NCBI GenBank assembly: GCA_963844655.1
Contig: CAWJPA010000006.1
Span: 124,001 to 188,000 of the forward strand
Length of the DNA stretch: 64,000 bases
Direction: 5' to 3'
From: JASHPR01 sp963844655
GTDB lineage: Bacteria > Actinomycetota > Actinomycetes > Streptosporangiales > Streptosporangiaceae
Shown one piece after another: positions 43,698 to 52,290 of this stretch. The notes under the pieces are model-generated. The model did no database searches. It was given only the letters and a program-made list of their open reading frames with translations, and was not told where the DNA came from. Positions within the stretch are counted from its first letter, which is position 1, and the number at the start of each line of letters is the position of its first letter. Both the position numbers and the translations under genes were made by a program.

Positions 43698-44658
43698 GGC
43701 GGCGCACCGCCGCCACGACCCGGTCCGCGTCCGGCAGCACGAAGCCCTCCAGGGCCGGTGAGAACGGCACCGGCACGTTCAGGGCGCCGACTCGGCCCAC
43801 CGGCGCGTCCAGCAGGTCGAAGCCGCGCTCGCCGATCACGGCGGCCACCTCGGCGCCGAAGCCGCTGCGCCGGGATGCCTGGTGCACGACGAGCACCCGT
43901 CCGGTGCGGGACACGGACTCGAGCACCGCGCCGGTGTCCCACGGGGTGAGCGTGATCAGGTCGAGCACGTCACAGGAGACGCCGCCGGCCGCGAGAGCCT
44001 CGGCCGCTTCCAGCACCCGGGGGACCATGGCGCCCCAGGTCACCACCGTGACGTCGGTGCCGCTGCGCTTGCGGCTGGCCTGGCCGAGCACCAGCTCGCC
44101 GGGGACGTCCGGGACCTCGGCCTTGTTCTCGTACAGGCTCAGCGGCTCCAGGACGATCACGGGGTTGTCGTCCTTGATGGCCGCGCGCAGCAGCGCCCTG
44201 ATGTCCGCGGGCGTGGCCGCGGTCGCCACCTTCAGGCCGGGGATGTGGGTGAACCACGCCTCCAGCGATTGGGAGTGCTGAGCGGCCGCGTTCAGCCAGC
44301 CGCCGGTTCCTGCCCTGATCACCATCGGTACCCGCGCCTTGCCCCCGAACATGTAGCGGGCCTTCGCCGCCTGGTTGACCACTTGATCCATGGCGCAGGC
44401 GATGAAGTCCATGTGCATGATCTCGGCGACCGGCCGCAGGCCGGCCACGGCCGCGCCGACCGAGAAGCCCACGATCGCGCTCTCCGAGATCGGAGTGTCC
44501 CGCACCCGGGCCGGGCCGAATTCTTCCCGCAGCCCCTGCGTCGCGCCGTACGCACCTCCGTACCCGACGTCCTCACCCAGGCAGAACACGCCGGGGTCCT
44601 CGGCCATGGCCTCGCGCAGCGCGAGCGCGACCGCCTTCGCGTAGCTGAGGCTGCTCAC
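43690..44658 (-). CDS. 2-oxoacid/acetoin dehydrogenase E1 beta subunit
   Basis: 322 residues: LGEDVGYGGAYGATQGL, DTPISESAIVGFSVGAAVAG, and an AQHSQSLEAWFTHIPGLKV loop, typical of E1beta of branched-chain, pyruvate and acetoin complexes. It pairs with the E1alpha gene upstream, whose stop it overlaps (GTGA at 44655-44658). GTG 44658 follows GAGGAGGG. Confidence 0.86.
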   Translation of the reverse strand: MSSLSYAKAVALALREAMAEDPGVFCLGEDVGYGGAYGATQGLREEFGPARVRDTPISESAIVGFSVGAAVAGLRPVAEIMHMDFIACAMDQVVNQAAKARYMFGGKARVPMVIRAGTGGWLNAAAQHSQSLEAWFTHIPGLKVATAATPADIRALLRAAIKDDNPVIVLEPLSLYENKAEVPDVPGELVLGQASRKRSGTDVTVVTWGAMVPRVLEAAEALAAGGVSCDVLDLITLTPWDTGAVLESVSRTGRVLVVHQASRRSGFGAEVAAVIGERGFDLLDAPVGRVGALNVPVPFSPALEGFVLPDADRVVAAVRRLA

Positions 44659-45635
44659 CAGCCCTCCTCGGTGCCGTCGGTGAACACGTCCTCCAGGGCC
44701 GACAGCGGGTCGGGCATCGCGGCGGCCTCGGCGAACTCGACGGCGTCGGTGACCCTCGCCCGCGCCGCGTCGCGGATGGCGTCGCGCTCGGCCTCGTCGA
44801 GGTCGCCGCGGCCGGACAGCCGGCGCTCGGCTAGCAGCAGCGGGTCCCGCTCCTTCCAGGCCTCCACCTCGTCCTGCGTCCGGTACGGCTGCGGGTCGCC
44901 CTCGAAATGGCCGCGCCAGCGGTAGGTCACGCATTCGAGCAGGGTGGGCCCGCCCCCGCCCCGCGCGCGGTCCACGGCGCCGCCCGCCGCCCGCTGGACC
45001 TCCTCGACGTCGTTGCCGTCGACCGTCTCCCCGGCCATCCCGTAGCCCGCGGCCCGGCCGGAGACCTGCTCGATCCGCTGGTGGTCGCGCTGCGCGATGA
45101 AGTCCGCGTAGCCGTTGTTCTCCACCACGAACACGACGGGGAGATCCCAGAGCGCCGCCAGGTTGAGTGACTCGTGGAACACGCCGATGTCGGTCGCGCC
45201 GTCGCCCATGAACGACACCGCGACCTGGTCCGTGCCGCGGAGCTGGGCCGCGAGGGCCGCTCCCGCGGCGATCGGGATCCCCCCGCCGACGATGCCGTTG
45301 GCGCCCAGGATGCCGAGGTCGAGGTCGGCGACGTGCATGGAGCCGCCCTTGCCCTTGCAGTAGCCCGAGGCCTTCCCGTAGAGCTCGGCGAAGAACAGCC
45401 TCAGGTCGCCGCCCTTGGCCACGATGTGGCCGTGGCCGCGGTGCGTCGAGCTGACGTAGTCATCCGGCCGCAGCGGAGCGCACACCCCGACGGCCGTGGC
45501 CTCCTCGCCGATGTAGGAGTGAATGAATCCCGGCATCCGGTTCTGGGAGAAGAGCCGGAGCACGGTCTCCTCGACCTCCCGGATCAGCACCATGGACCGG
45601 TACATGTCCTTCAGCCCGGTCGCCGTCGCTGGCAT
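44655..45635 (-). CDS. 2-oxoacid/acetoin dehydrogenase E1 alpha subunit
   Basis: 326 residues with the ThDP motif GDGATDIG...VENNGYA, an EEATAVGVCAPL segment and SSTHRGHGHIVAKG, which are close to acetoin dehydrogenase AcoA. The complex would convert acetoin or a 2-oxo acid to acyl-CoA. No E3 gene is nearby. ATG 45635 has GGGAGG upstream. Confidence 0.86.
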   Translation of the reverse strand: MPATATGLKDMYRSMVLIREVEETVLRLFSQNRMPGFIHSYIGEEATAVGVCAPLRPDDYVSSTHRGHGHIVAKGGDLRLFFAELYGKASGYCKGKGGSMHVADLDLGILGANGIVGGGIPIAAGAALAAQLRGTDQVAVSFMGDGATDIGVFHESLNLAALWDLPVVFVVENNGYADFIAQRDHQRIEQVSGRAAGYGMAGETVDGNDVEEVQRAAGGAVDRARGGGGPTLLECVTYRWRGHFEGDPQPYRTQDEVEAWKERDPLLLAERRLSGRGDLDEAERDAIRDAARARVTDAVEFAEAAAMPDPLSALEDVFTDGTEEGW

Positions 45636-45684
45636 GTCCCGCCTCCCGCTCCGTCGATCGCACGCTGCCCGTAGCTTCCGTCGG

Positions 45685-46293
45685 TCAGGGGCCGGTGGCG
45701 GGCTCGTAGACCTGCAGCTCCAGGGGTGTGATGCCGCCGGTGCTGATCGGCACGATGTCCATCGGGCAGCTGGACAGCACCACGAGGCAGTCCTGGCTCG
45801 CCTGGAACGCGACGTAATCTCCTGCCCGCGTCGAGGCCGGGGCGGAGACGATCGTGCCGTCCGGATTGGGCTGGACATCCATGAAGATGTTGAGCGGCTG
45901 GGGCACCGTGGTCAGGCTCAGGCCCTGGTTGCGGAGGGCCTCGTCCAGGTTCCCGGCGCAGGACCGGTGGGACGCCGGCGCACCCAGCCCGGCGTAACGG
46001 GCCGCGTCACAGGCGGCGTACAGCATGTCGTGCCGCCCGGGCGAGGTGTCTTCGATCATGACCAGGATCGGGCGGCGCCGGTTGGTCAGGACCAGGTCGC
46101 CCGGGCGGGGGAACATCTTCGCGATGCCCACCCTGGTGTGCGACGCGCTGGCGTACTCGTCGGGATTCCCCGCGGCGAACGCGAACAGGTCGCCCACCTG
46201 GCCTCCGGCCACGTCGACCGCGCGCACGCACTGGCCCTCGCGCACCAGCACGGCCCGTCCCTCTCCGCCCGGAACCTCCACCGTCTCGATCAT
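45685..46293 (-). CDS. DUF1989 (urea-carboxylase-associated) protein, copy 2
   Basis: 202 residues of the same family as 24035-24664: VDVAGGQVGDLFAF, DMLYAACDAARY, HRSCAGN and SSCPMD. In guanidine-degrading bacteria two divergent DUF1989 proteins form carboxyguanidine deiminase; here the two genes lie 21 kb apart. ATG 46293 follows GGAGG. It is the first gene of the E1alpha-E1beta-SDR-lipoyl unit, 49 bp before E1alpha. Confidence 0.76.
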   Translation of the reverse strand: MIETVEVPGGEGRAVLVREGQCVRAVDVAGGQVGDLFAFAAGNPDEYASASHTRVGIAKMFPRPGDLVLTNRRRPILVMIEDTSPGRHDMLYAACDAARYAGLGAPASHRSCAGNLDEALRNQGLSLTTVPQPLNIFMDVQPNPDGTIVSAPASTRAGDYVAFQASQDCLVVLSSCPMDIVPISTGGITPLELQVYEPATGP

Positions 46294-46425
46294 GCTGCCT
46301 CCGCTCGCCCGTTCTTGGCCTGGCCGCCCGGCCCGGCTGTCCGTATCGCCGCAGATCACAGTATGACTGGATCATCAACATACGCGGTTGCCGGTGTGCC
46401 GGCACCGCCATGGGCCAGCCGCCGG

Positions 46426-47256
46426 TTAGGCGTGCTCGTAGGGCGGCTCGATGTCGTCGTAGACGCGGGCCGCGGCCAGCAGCCCGTCCTGGCCGCGTTC
46501 GCAGACGCTGATTCCGGCCTGGGGCGGCAGCTCGTGGCGGCCCCAGCGGACGCAGTTGTACTCCATGGCGCAGCGCACGCCGTCGTCGGTCACGCGGCAG
46601 GGCTCCAGGCCGATGCCGCCGCCCGCGCTGAACGCCCTGGTGAAGAACGAGCGGAGCTCGCTGGTGCCGCGATGGGCGTGCTGCGGGCCGCTGGGCTCCC
46701 AGAAGTACCCGTCCGGGGCGAAGGTGCTGACGGTCGCCTCGGCGTCACCCGCGTCCAGCGCCGCCTGGTAGCGGCCGACGACGTCTCCCGGGTGGGCGGG
46801 CCCTGGCCTGAGTATCGGCGGCCTGAGGTGATGCCGCTCGTCGACCGGCCACTGGCTGCAGTAGGTGCGGAACACCACCGACGAGTCGTCCGGCGATTCC
46901 GCGACCACCGCCACCGGCCAGGTCAGCTCCCGGCCGTTGTGGTCCAGGTGGGCCAGCAACTCGACCACGGCCCGCCCGTCGGCGACCGTGGAGGCCACGG
47001 TTTCGGTGTGGGCGTGGAGCCCTGCCAGCCAGGATCTGTTCCGGCCCACGAACCTGTGCAGCTCCCGGTGACCGCGGATCTCGCCGGCGCGGGGATCGTA
47101 GACCACCACCTCGCCCGGCCACACGGTCTCCAGGCTGCGGGCGTCGCCTTCGTTCAGCGCCTTGAAGTACTGCCCGACCGGATCGGCCTGACCCTCGGCG
47201 CGGGTCTGCTTTCGCGCCAGCGCGACAGCGCTGGCGAAGTCCGGGAACCACGGCAT
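46426..47256 (-). CDS. Tandem NTF2/SnoaL-like domain protein
   Basis: 276 residues built of two NTF2-like cone folds (about 25-140 and 150-270), each starting QYFKALNEGDARSLE / RYQAALDAGDAEATV. Such proteins are small-molecule isomerases, hydratases or binding proteins. No catalytic residues can be assigned. ATG 47256 follows AGAGG. Confidence 0.7.
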   Translation of the reverse strand: MPWFPDFASAVALARKQTRAEGQADPVGQYFKALNEGDARSLETVWPGEVVVYDPRAGEIRGHRELHRFVGRNRSWLAGLHAHTETVASTVADGRAVVELLAHLDHNGRELTWPVAVVAESPDDSSVVFRTYCSQWPVDERHHLRPPILRPGPAHPGDVVGRYQAALDAGDAEATVSTFAPDGYFWEPSGPQHAHRGTSELRSFFTRAFSAGGGIGLEPCRVTDDGVRCAMEYNCVRWGRHELPPQAGISVCERGQDGLLAAARVYDDIEPPYEHA

Positions 47257-47573
47257 CTGAACACCTCTGGCCTGGTGTCGGCGGGGACGGTTTCTGGGCG
47301 GCCTGCCGTCCATTGTCCTCCAGCACACCGTGGTCAGCGTGACTGCCCCGTGACCTGACCAGCCGATCCGGAGGGCTCAGTGGTGCTTTTCGCGGGCCAT
47401 TCCTGTGACTTTTTCGATCGTTTGGTTGATCCTTGGCATAGTCGTGATCACGACCTGGAGTCAGTGTCGGAAAATGGACGTTTACCCGTCGGATCAGTGC
47501 ATATCCTGGCTTGGCCGCCTGGCGGGGGCTTGCCGCGGGGGTTACGGAATCTGGCACTGGAGGGATCGCGGGG
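47257..47573. other. 317-bp divergent intergenic region with a perfect palindrome
   Basis: No gene is supported. It contains GTCGTGATCACGAC (47441-47454), a perfect 14-bp palindrome, and a locally A+T-richer patch around 47400-47440 that may hold promoters for the NTF2-like gene and the MHYT gene. Confidence 0.4.
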
Positions 47574-48491
47574 ATGCTCTCGGAGCTGAACTTTTCCTAT
47601 GGCTTGCTCACACCCGCCCTGGGGTTCCTGATGTCATGCCTGGGGGCATTCCTGGCGCTGCGGTGCACCGCGCGGGCCCGCGAGTACTCCGGAATGGTCA
47701 GGGCTCGGTGGCTGGCGGCGGCCGCGGTGTCGCTGGGCGCCACGGGGATCTGGGTCATGCACTTCATCGCGATGCTCGGCTACACCATCCCGGGCATGAC
47801 CATTACCTATGACGTTCCCGAGACCATCGGCAGCATGCTGCTGGCCGTCGCGGTCGTCTGCGCCGGCCTGTTCTTCGTCAGCTTCGGGGAGCAGCGGGCG
47901 CGCAACCTGGTGCTGGCCGGGACGATCACCGGCCTCGGCGTGGCCGGGATGCACTACACCGGCATGCTGGCGATGCGCATGCCGGCCCGGATGTCGTTCA
48001 GCCCCGGCCTGTTCATGCTGTCCGTCGTGATCGCGATCGTGGCTGCCACCGCCGCGCTGTGGGCGGCCCTGCGGCTGCACGGCGTGCTGTCCACCCTCGG
48101 CGCCGCCGTGATCATGGGCGTGGCGGTCAGCGGGATGCACTACACCGGGATGGCCGCCATGCATGTCTACCGCGTCTCGGCCGGTACCGGCATGGCCATG
48201 ACCGGCAGCGGCGCCACCGCGGTTACCTTCCTGCTGCCGCTGGTGGTGGGCATCAGTGTCATCTCGTTCATCCTCACCACCACGATCGCCATAACGCCGG
48301 ACCACCGCGAGATCCGGGCCGAGGCCAGCCTGATGGAACGCATCAGCCGCGAGGCGGAACCCCGTGACTCCTATCCCGCGCCGTCGGCTACGCCGCACCC
48401 GGCTCAGCCGAGCTCGCGCATCAGCCAGGCCATCCAGGGCCGCCGCCACGCCGCGTCGGGCACCCGGCCCGATGATCACCGGCGTCCCTGA
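47574..48491 (+). CDS. MHYT-domain integral membrane protein
   Basis: 305 residues with about seven membrane helices and three MHYT-type motifs: MHFIAML, MHYTGML and MHYTGMAAMH. The Met/His sets at the outer membrane face are thought to bind copper or sense O2, CO or NO. No GGDEF or EAL output domain follows, only a Pro/Ser tail, so it is a membrane metal or gas sensor without known output. ATG 47574 has GGAGGG upstream. It precedes the cobalamin riboswitch and cobalt transporter remnant. Confidence 0.83.
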   Translation: MLSELNFSYGLLTPALGFLMSCLGAFLALRCTARAREYSGMVRARWLAAAAVSLGATGIWVMHFIAMLGYTIPGMTITYDVPETIGSMLLAVAVVCAGLFFVSFGEQRARNLVLAGTITGLGVAGMHYTGMLAMRMPARMSFSPGLFMLSVVIAIVAATAALWAALRLHGVLSTLGAAVIMGVAVSGMHYTGMAAMHVYRVSAGTGMAMTGSGATAVTFLLPLVVGISVISFILTTTIAITPDHREIRAEASLMERISREAEPRDSYPAPSATPHPAQPSSRISQAIQGRRHAASGTRPDDHRRP

Positions 48492-48569
48492 CGGCCCCGC
48501 CGGGCGGCCTGACCTGGACTCCGGCATGTCCCGCGCCGGGTCATTGACGCTCCCTTTACCTCCATGTAG

Positions 48570-48668
48570 CGTCCGGGGCACGTGGCGGCGCGAGGAAGCT
48601 GGTGAGAGTCCAGCACGGTCGCGCCACTGTGAGCCAGCCGCGGAGCTGGCGAGTCAGATACTTGGCCG
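48570..48668 (+). promoter_or_regulatory. Cobalamin riboswitch upstream of cbtBA
   Basis: GAGGAAGCTGGTGAGAGTCC (48592-48611) and the invariant-type GCGCCACTGT (48621-48630), with the downstream GAGTCAG (48651-48657), match the B12-box aptamer core of cobalt-transport riboswitches. The expression platform would be the segment up to the AAGGAGG site before GTG 48717. Confidence 0.85.
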
Positions 48669-48716
48669 TCACGTCGCCGTTGTCCGAGGGACGCATGATC
48701 CCCGAAGGAGGCCCAC

Positions 48717-49522
48717 GTGAGCACCCTGTCTGTACCTCAAGCCGCTGCCGCTCCTGTCGCCCTGCCGATCTCGCGCGCGATGCTGTGGCTCCTGGGCGTG
48801 GCCCTCGTCGCGCTGGCGGCCTGCCCGCGCCGCCGCCGGGGCCGGACATCTTCAGCCGCACCATCCAGGCCAACGTCGGGATCGGCGTCGGGATGATCGC
48901 GTTCGGCACGGCCATGGGCGCGCTGTTCGCGGTGGCCTATGCGCTGTGCCTGGGCCGGGTCGGCAACGTCCGGCCCCGGTCGCTCGCACTGCTACTGGCC
49001 GGAGGCGGGTTCCTGGGCCTCTACCTGGTGCCGTTCATCAAGTACCCGGCGAACCCGCCGTCGATCGGTCACCCCGAGACCATCCGCGAGCGCGGCGGCT
49101 ACTACCTGCTGATGGTGCTGGCCTCGGTGGTGCTGCTGATCGCCGCGGTGTGGCTGGGGCAGCGGCTCAAGGCCCGGTTCGGAACACCGAACGCGGCCCT
49201 GCTCGCGGGCGCCGCGTTCGTGGTCGCGATCGGCGTGGTCATGGCCCTGCTGCCCCAGCTGGGGCACCTGCCTTTTAACGAGCACACCTACGGCAACCAT
49301 GCCACCGAGACACCGCTGCCGCTGACCAACGCCAAGGGGCAGATCGTCTACCCGGGCTTCCCCGCGGACGTGCTCTTCAACTTCCGGCTCTACTCCGTGG
49401 CCGCCCAGGTGATCCTCTGGTCGGCGATCGGGCTGATCTTCGCGCCGCTGGCCGACCGGCTCCTCGCCCCCGGCCCGGCCAGCGCCCGGCTCCGGCGCGA
49501 CCTCGAAACCACCGCCGTGTGA
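48717..49522 (+). pseudogene. cbtB-cbtA deletion fusion, cobalt transporter remnant
   Basis: GTG 48717, with a strong AAGGAGG site, begins a CbtB-like helix (SRAMLWLLGVALVALAA). At about 48820 the sequence switches to the middle of CbtA in another frame: PDIFSRTIQANVGIGVGMIA, LVPFIKYPANPP and PETIRERGGYYLL, running to TGA 49522. The rest of CbtB with its His-rich tail and the first third of CbtA are missing. The cbtB frame ends at 48896. Either an internal deletion or an error made this; the transporter should be non-functional. Confidence 0.78.
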
Positions 49523-50294
49523 ACCAGCCAGGCGCTAGCCCACCGGATGTCCCGCCGCCCGCGCCTGGCCTGGCCGCGCTCGGCCCGTACTTCGCCGTCG
49601 AGACCCACGACCCGGTCTCGCCGCTGGCGCGCCCGTGGGTCCCGCTCGCCGGCCTGATCACCTCGCCGGGCCTGCTGAGGGCCCGGGTCCAGGAGGTCAG
49701 GGAGGCGCTGGCGGCCGCCGCCGGGCGCCAGCCGGAGACCGTCGAATTCCGGGTCGCCGCGTCGGTGGCCCAGCTCGGCCTGGCCGCGAGGATGCTGTCG
49801 CCGGTGATCGGCGCGGCGGCCCTCGGGTACGCGCTGAGCTTCGACGCCGGCCAGGCCCGCTGGATTCCTTCGCTGGGCGGGCCTTTCCGCCTGTCGCTGC
49901 CGGCTCAGTCCCCGCAGGCCGCTGGCCGGCGAGACGCCCGGGCGGCCGGGAACTGCTCGACGGGCCGATCCGCTCCCTGGTACGGACCACCGCGTCCCTG
50001 GCGGTCTCCGAGCATGTGCTGTGGGGCAACGTCAGCTCGGCCATCAACGGCGCCGCGGCCATGATCGCCAGAACCCGCCCGGACCTCCGGGCCCCGGCCG
50101 TCAGCGCGGCGGCCGACATGCTGCGCTTCCCGGCCCTGGCGCACAGCTTCCGCGGTCAGCCCGCCCAGAGCTTCCAGCGCCGCAACTGCTGCCTGATCTA
50201 CCGGATTGGGCCGCGGGCCGCGACCACCTACTGCGGGGACTGCGTTCTCACCGGCCGGAGCGCGGAGACCGCGGCGCGGCGGTCATCGTCGTGA
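49519..50294 (+). pseudogene. FhuF-like (2Fe-2S) protein gene with a frameshift
   Basis: GTG 49519, overlapping the cbtA stop, opens a frame coding for the N-terminal part (PYFAVETH, EFRVAASVAQLGLAARMLSP). Around 49920-49950 the coding switches to another frame, giving ELLDGPIRSLVRT, ASLAVSEHVLWGNV and the C-terminal cluster CCLIYR...CGDC that binds [2Fe-2S] in ferric-siderophore reductases. One base lost, or an error, explains it. It overlaps the convergent cobB end. Confidence 0.72.
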
Positions 50295-51688
50295 CGGCAG
50301 GTCCGCCCGGCGCCGGCGGCGTCCTTCGTGTCCCGGCGCGCGATCGCGGCCGCCACCAGCCGCCCCGCGGCGTGGGGGACACCGGCCCAGTGCACGTGCA
50401 GGTAGGACGCCAGCAGACGGCCGCTGGCCCAGCCGGCCCAGGTGCCGTCGCTCAGCTGCCAGGCCGGGCTGTCGCCATGCCCGGGCTCGCTGACCGTGTA
50501 ATGGAACTCGTGGGCCCGCACCCGGGTGCCGGCCGTGAGCAGCGGGGTGTCGCAGAGGGCCGTGGCCTCGCGGTAGCCGAGCGACAGCGTCCCGGTCATC
50601 TCGGCCCGGGCGGGCAGCACCTGGCATTGCTCCCTGCCGTCCAGCGAGGCACCGAGCCATAGCAAGCCCGCGCACTCGGCGACGATCGGCAGGCCCGCGG
50701 CCGCCTGCCTGCGGATGTCGTGGCGCAGGCCGGCGTTGGCGGTGAGCTGGTCGGCGTGCAGTTCGGGGAAGCCGCCGCCGGCGACCAGCGCATCGGTGCC
50801 GTCCGGCAGCCGCTCCGCGGTCAGCGGGTCGAAGCTCACCACGTCCGCCCCGGCCGCGGCCAGGAGTTCTTCATGCTCGGCGTAGCCGAACGTGAACGCC
50901 GGCCCGGCCGCGACCGCGACCCGTGGCCGCGGGCCCGGCCGTCCACCGCCCCGGCCGGCGGGTGCCGCCGACCATGGCTCGCCGCCCAGGCGGGGGGCGC
51001 TCCGGGCGATGCGCATGACCAGGTCCAGGTCCAGGCTGCGGCCGACGAGTTCCCGCAGGCCCGGCAGCCAGGAGGCGACGGACCCGGGGCGTTCCCCGGC
51101 CGGGATCAGCCCGAGGTGCCGCGACGGCGTGTGCAGCGTCGCGACCCGCCGCAGCGCGCCGATGACCGGGATGCCCGACGGCGCGAGCGCCTCGCGCAGT
51201 ACAGCTTCGTGCCGGTCCGAGGAGACCTGGTTGAGGACGACACCCGCGATCGTGACCCGCGGATCCCAGCTGGCGAAGCCGTGCACCGTCGCGGCGACCG
51301 AGCGGGACATCCCGGCCGCGCCCACGACCAGCACGACCGGAGTGCCGGTCAGCCGCGCGACATGCGCGGTGCTGGCGTAGTCCCCGCGCCCGGCCGCGCC
51401 GTCGAACAGGCCCATGACACCCTCGATCACGGCCACGTCGGCGCCGGCGGCCCCGTGCTGCAGGAGCGGTCCGATCAGGTCCTCACCGACCAGCCAGGGA
51501 TCGAGGTTGCGGCCGGGGGCCCCGCAGGCGGCGGCGTGGTAGCTCGGGTCGATAAAGTCGGGCCCGACCTTGTGCGGGGACACCCGCAGGCCGCGGGCGC
51601 GCAGGGCCGCCATGATCCCGGTAGCCACCGTGGTCTTGCCGTCGCCGGATCTGGTGGCAGCGATGAGAACCCGCGGCAGGTTCACCAT
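50228..51688 (-). CDS. cobB: Cobyrinic acid a,c-diamide synthase
   Basis: 486 residues. An ATP-binding domain (AATRSGDGKTTVATGIM, P-loop) is followed by a class I glutamine amidotransferase domain with the Cys nucleophile in AECAGLLWLG and the late His in YLHVHW. It amidates carboxylates a and c of hydrogenobyrinic acid in the aerobic B12 route. ATG 51688 overlaps the cobO stop. It is the last gene of the cobN operon. Confidence 0.9.
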   Translation of the reverse strand: MVNLPRVLIAATRSGDGKTTVATGIMAALRARGLRVSPHKVGPDFIDPSYHAAACGAPGRNLDPWLVGEDLIGPLLQHGAAGADVAVIEGVMGLFDGAAGRGDYASTAHVARLTGTPVVLVVGAAGMSRSVAATVHGFASWDPRVTIAGVVLNQVSSDRHEAVLREALAPSGIPVIGALRRVATLHTPSRHLGLIPAGERPGSVASWLPGLRELVGRSLDLDLVMRIARSAPRLGGEPWSAAPAGRGGGRPGPRPRVAVAAGPAFTFGYAEHEELLAAAGADVVSFDPLTAERLPDGTDALVAGGGFPELHADQLTANAGLRHDIRRQAAAGLPIVAECAGLLWLGASLDGREQCQVLPARAEMTGTLSLGYREATALCDTPLLTAGTRVRAHEFHYTVSEPGHGDSPAWQLSDGTWAGWASGRLLASYLHVHWAGVPHAAGRLVAAAIARRDTKDAAGAGRTCRHDDDRRAAVSALRPVRTQSPQ

Positions 51689-52290
51689 TCGATGCCGCGC
51701 TGGCCCTTTTGCCCAGCGTCCATCGGATGCCTGACCTTGGTCATGTCGGTGACCAGGTCCGCGGCCTCGAGCAGGGCCGGGCTGGCCCGCCGGCCGGTGA
51801 TCACGACGTGCTGCGTGCCGGGACGGGCGGCCAGGGTGGTGAGGACCTCGCCGACGTCGAGGGTCCCGTTGGCCAGCGGGTAGGTGAACTCGTCCAGAAT
51901 CACCAGGCGGTACGTTTCCGCGGTGAGATCCCGCTGGACCTGCTGCCACCCTTCCACGGCGGCACGGGCGTGATCCTCCGGCGGGGTCCGGAGCCAGGAC
52001 CAGCCTGCGCCCATCCGGTGCCAGGTCACGGGCGCTCCCCGGCCGGTGGCGGCGTGCAGGTCGCCGAGGGCCAGCAGCGCGCCCTCTTCGCCGACGCGCC
52101 ACTTGGGGCTCTTGGTGAACTGGAAGACCCCGACCGGCCACCCGGCGGACCAGGCCCGCAGGGCGAGCCCGAAGGCGGCCGTGGACTTCCCCTTTCCGTC
52201 CCCGGTGTGCACCATGAGCAGCGGCCTGGCGCGCCGTTCGCGGGTGCTGAGCCCGTCGTCGGGCACGACCGTTACCTGGCCCCGGGGCAT
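51682..52290 (-). CDS. cobO: Cob(I)yrinic acid a,c-diamide adenosyltransferase
   Basis: 202 residues with the P-loop HTGDGKGKSTAAFG and the family stretch VILDEFTYPLANG; the C-terminal EAADLVTDMTKVRHP matches CobO/BtuR. It attaches the 5'-deoxyadenosyl group to reduced cobalt. ATG 52290 overlaps the stop of the cobaltochelatase gene, and its own stop overlaps cobB. Confidence 0.9.
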   Translation of the reverse strand: MPRGQVTVVPDDGLSTRERRARPLLMVHTGDGKGKSTAAFGLALRAWSAGWPVGVFQFTKSPKWRVGEEGALLALGDLHAATGRGAPVTWHRMGAGWSWLRTPPEDHARAAVEGWQQVQRDLTAETYRLVILDEFTYPLANGTLDVGEVLTTLAARPGTQHVVITGRRASPALLEAADLVTDMTKVRHPMDAGQKGQRGIEW

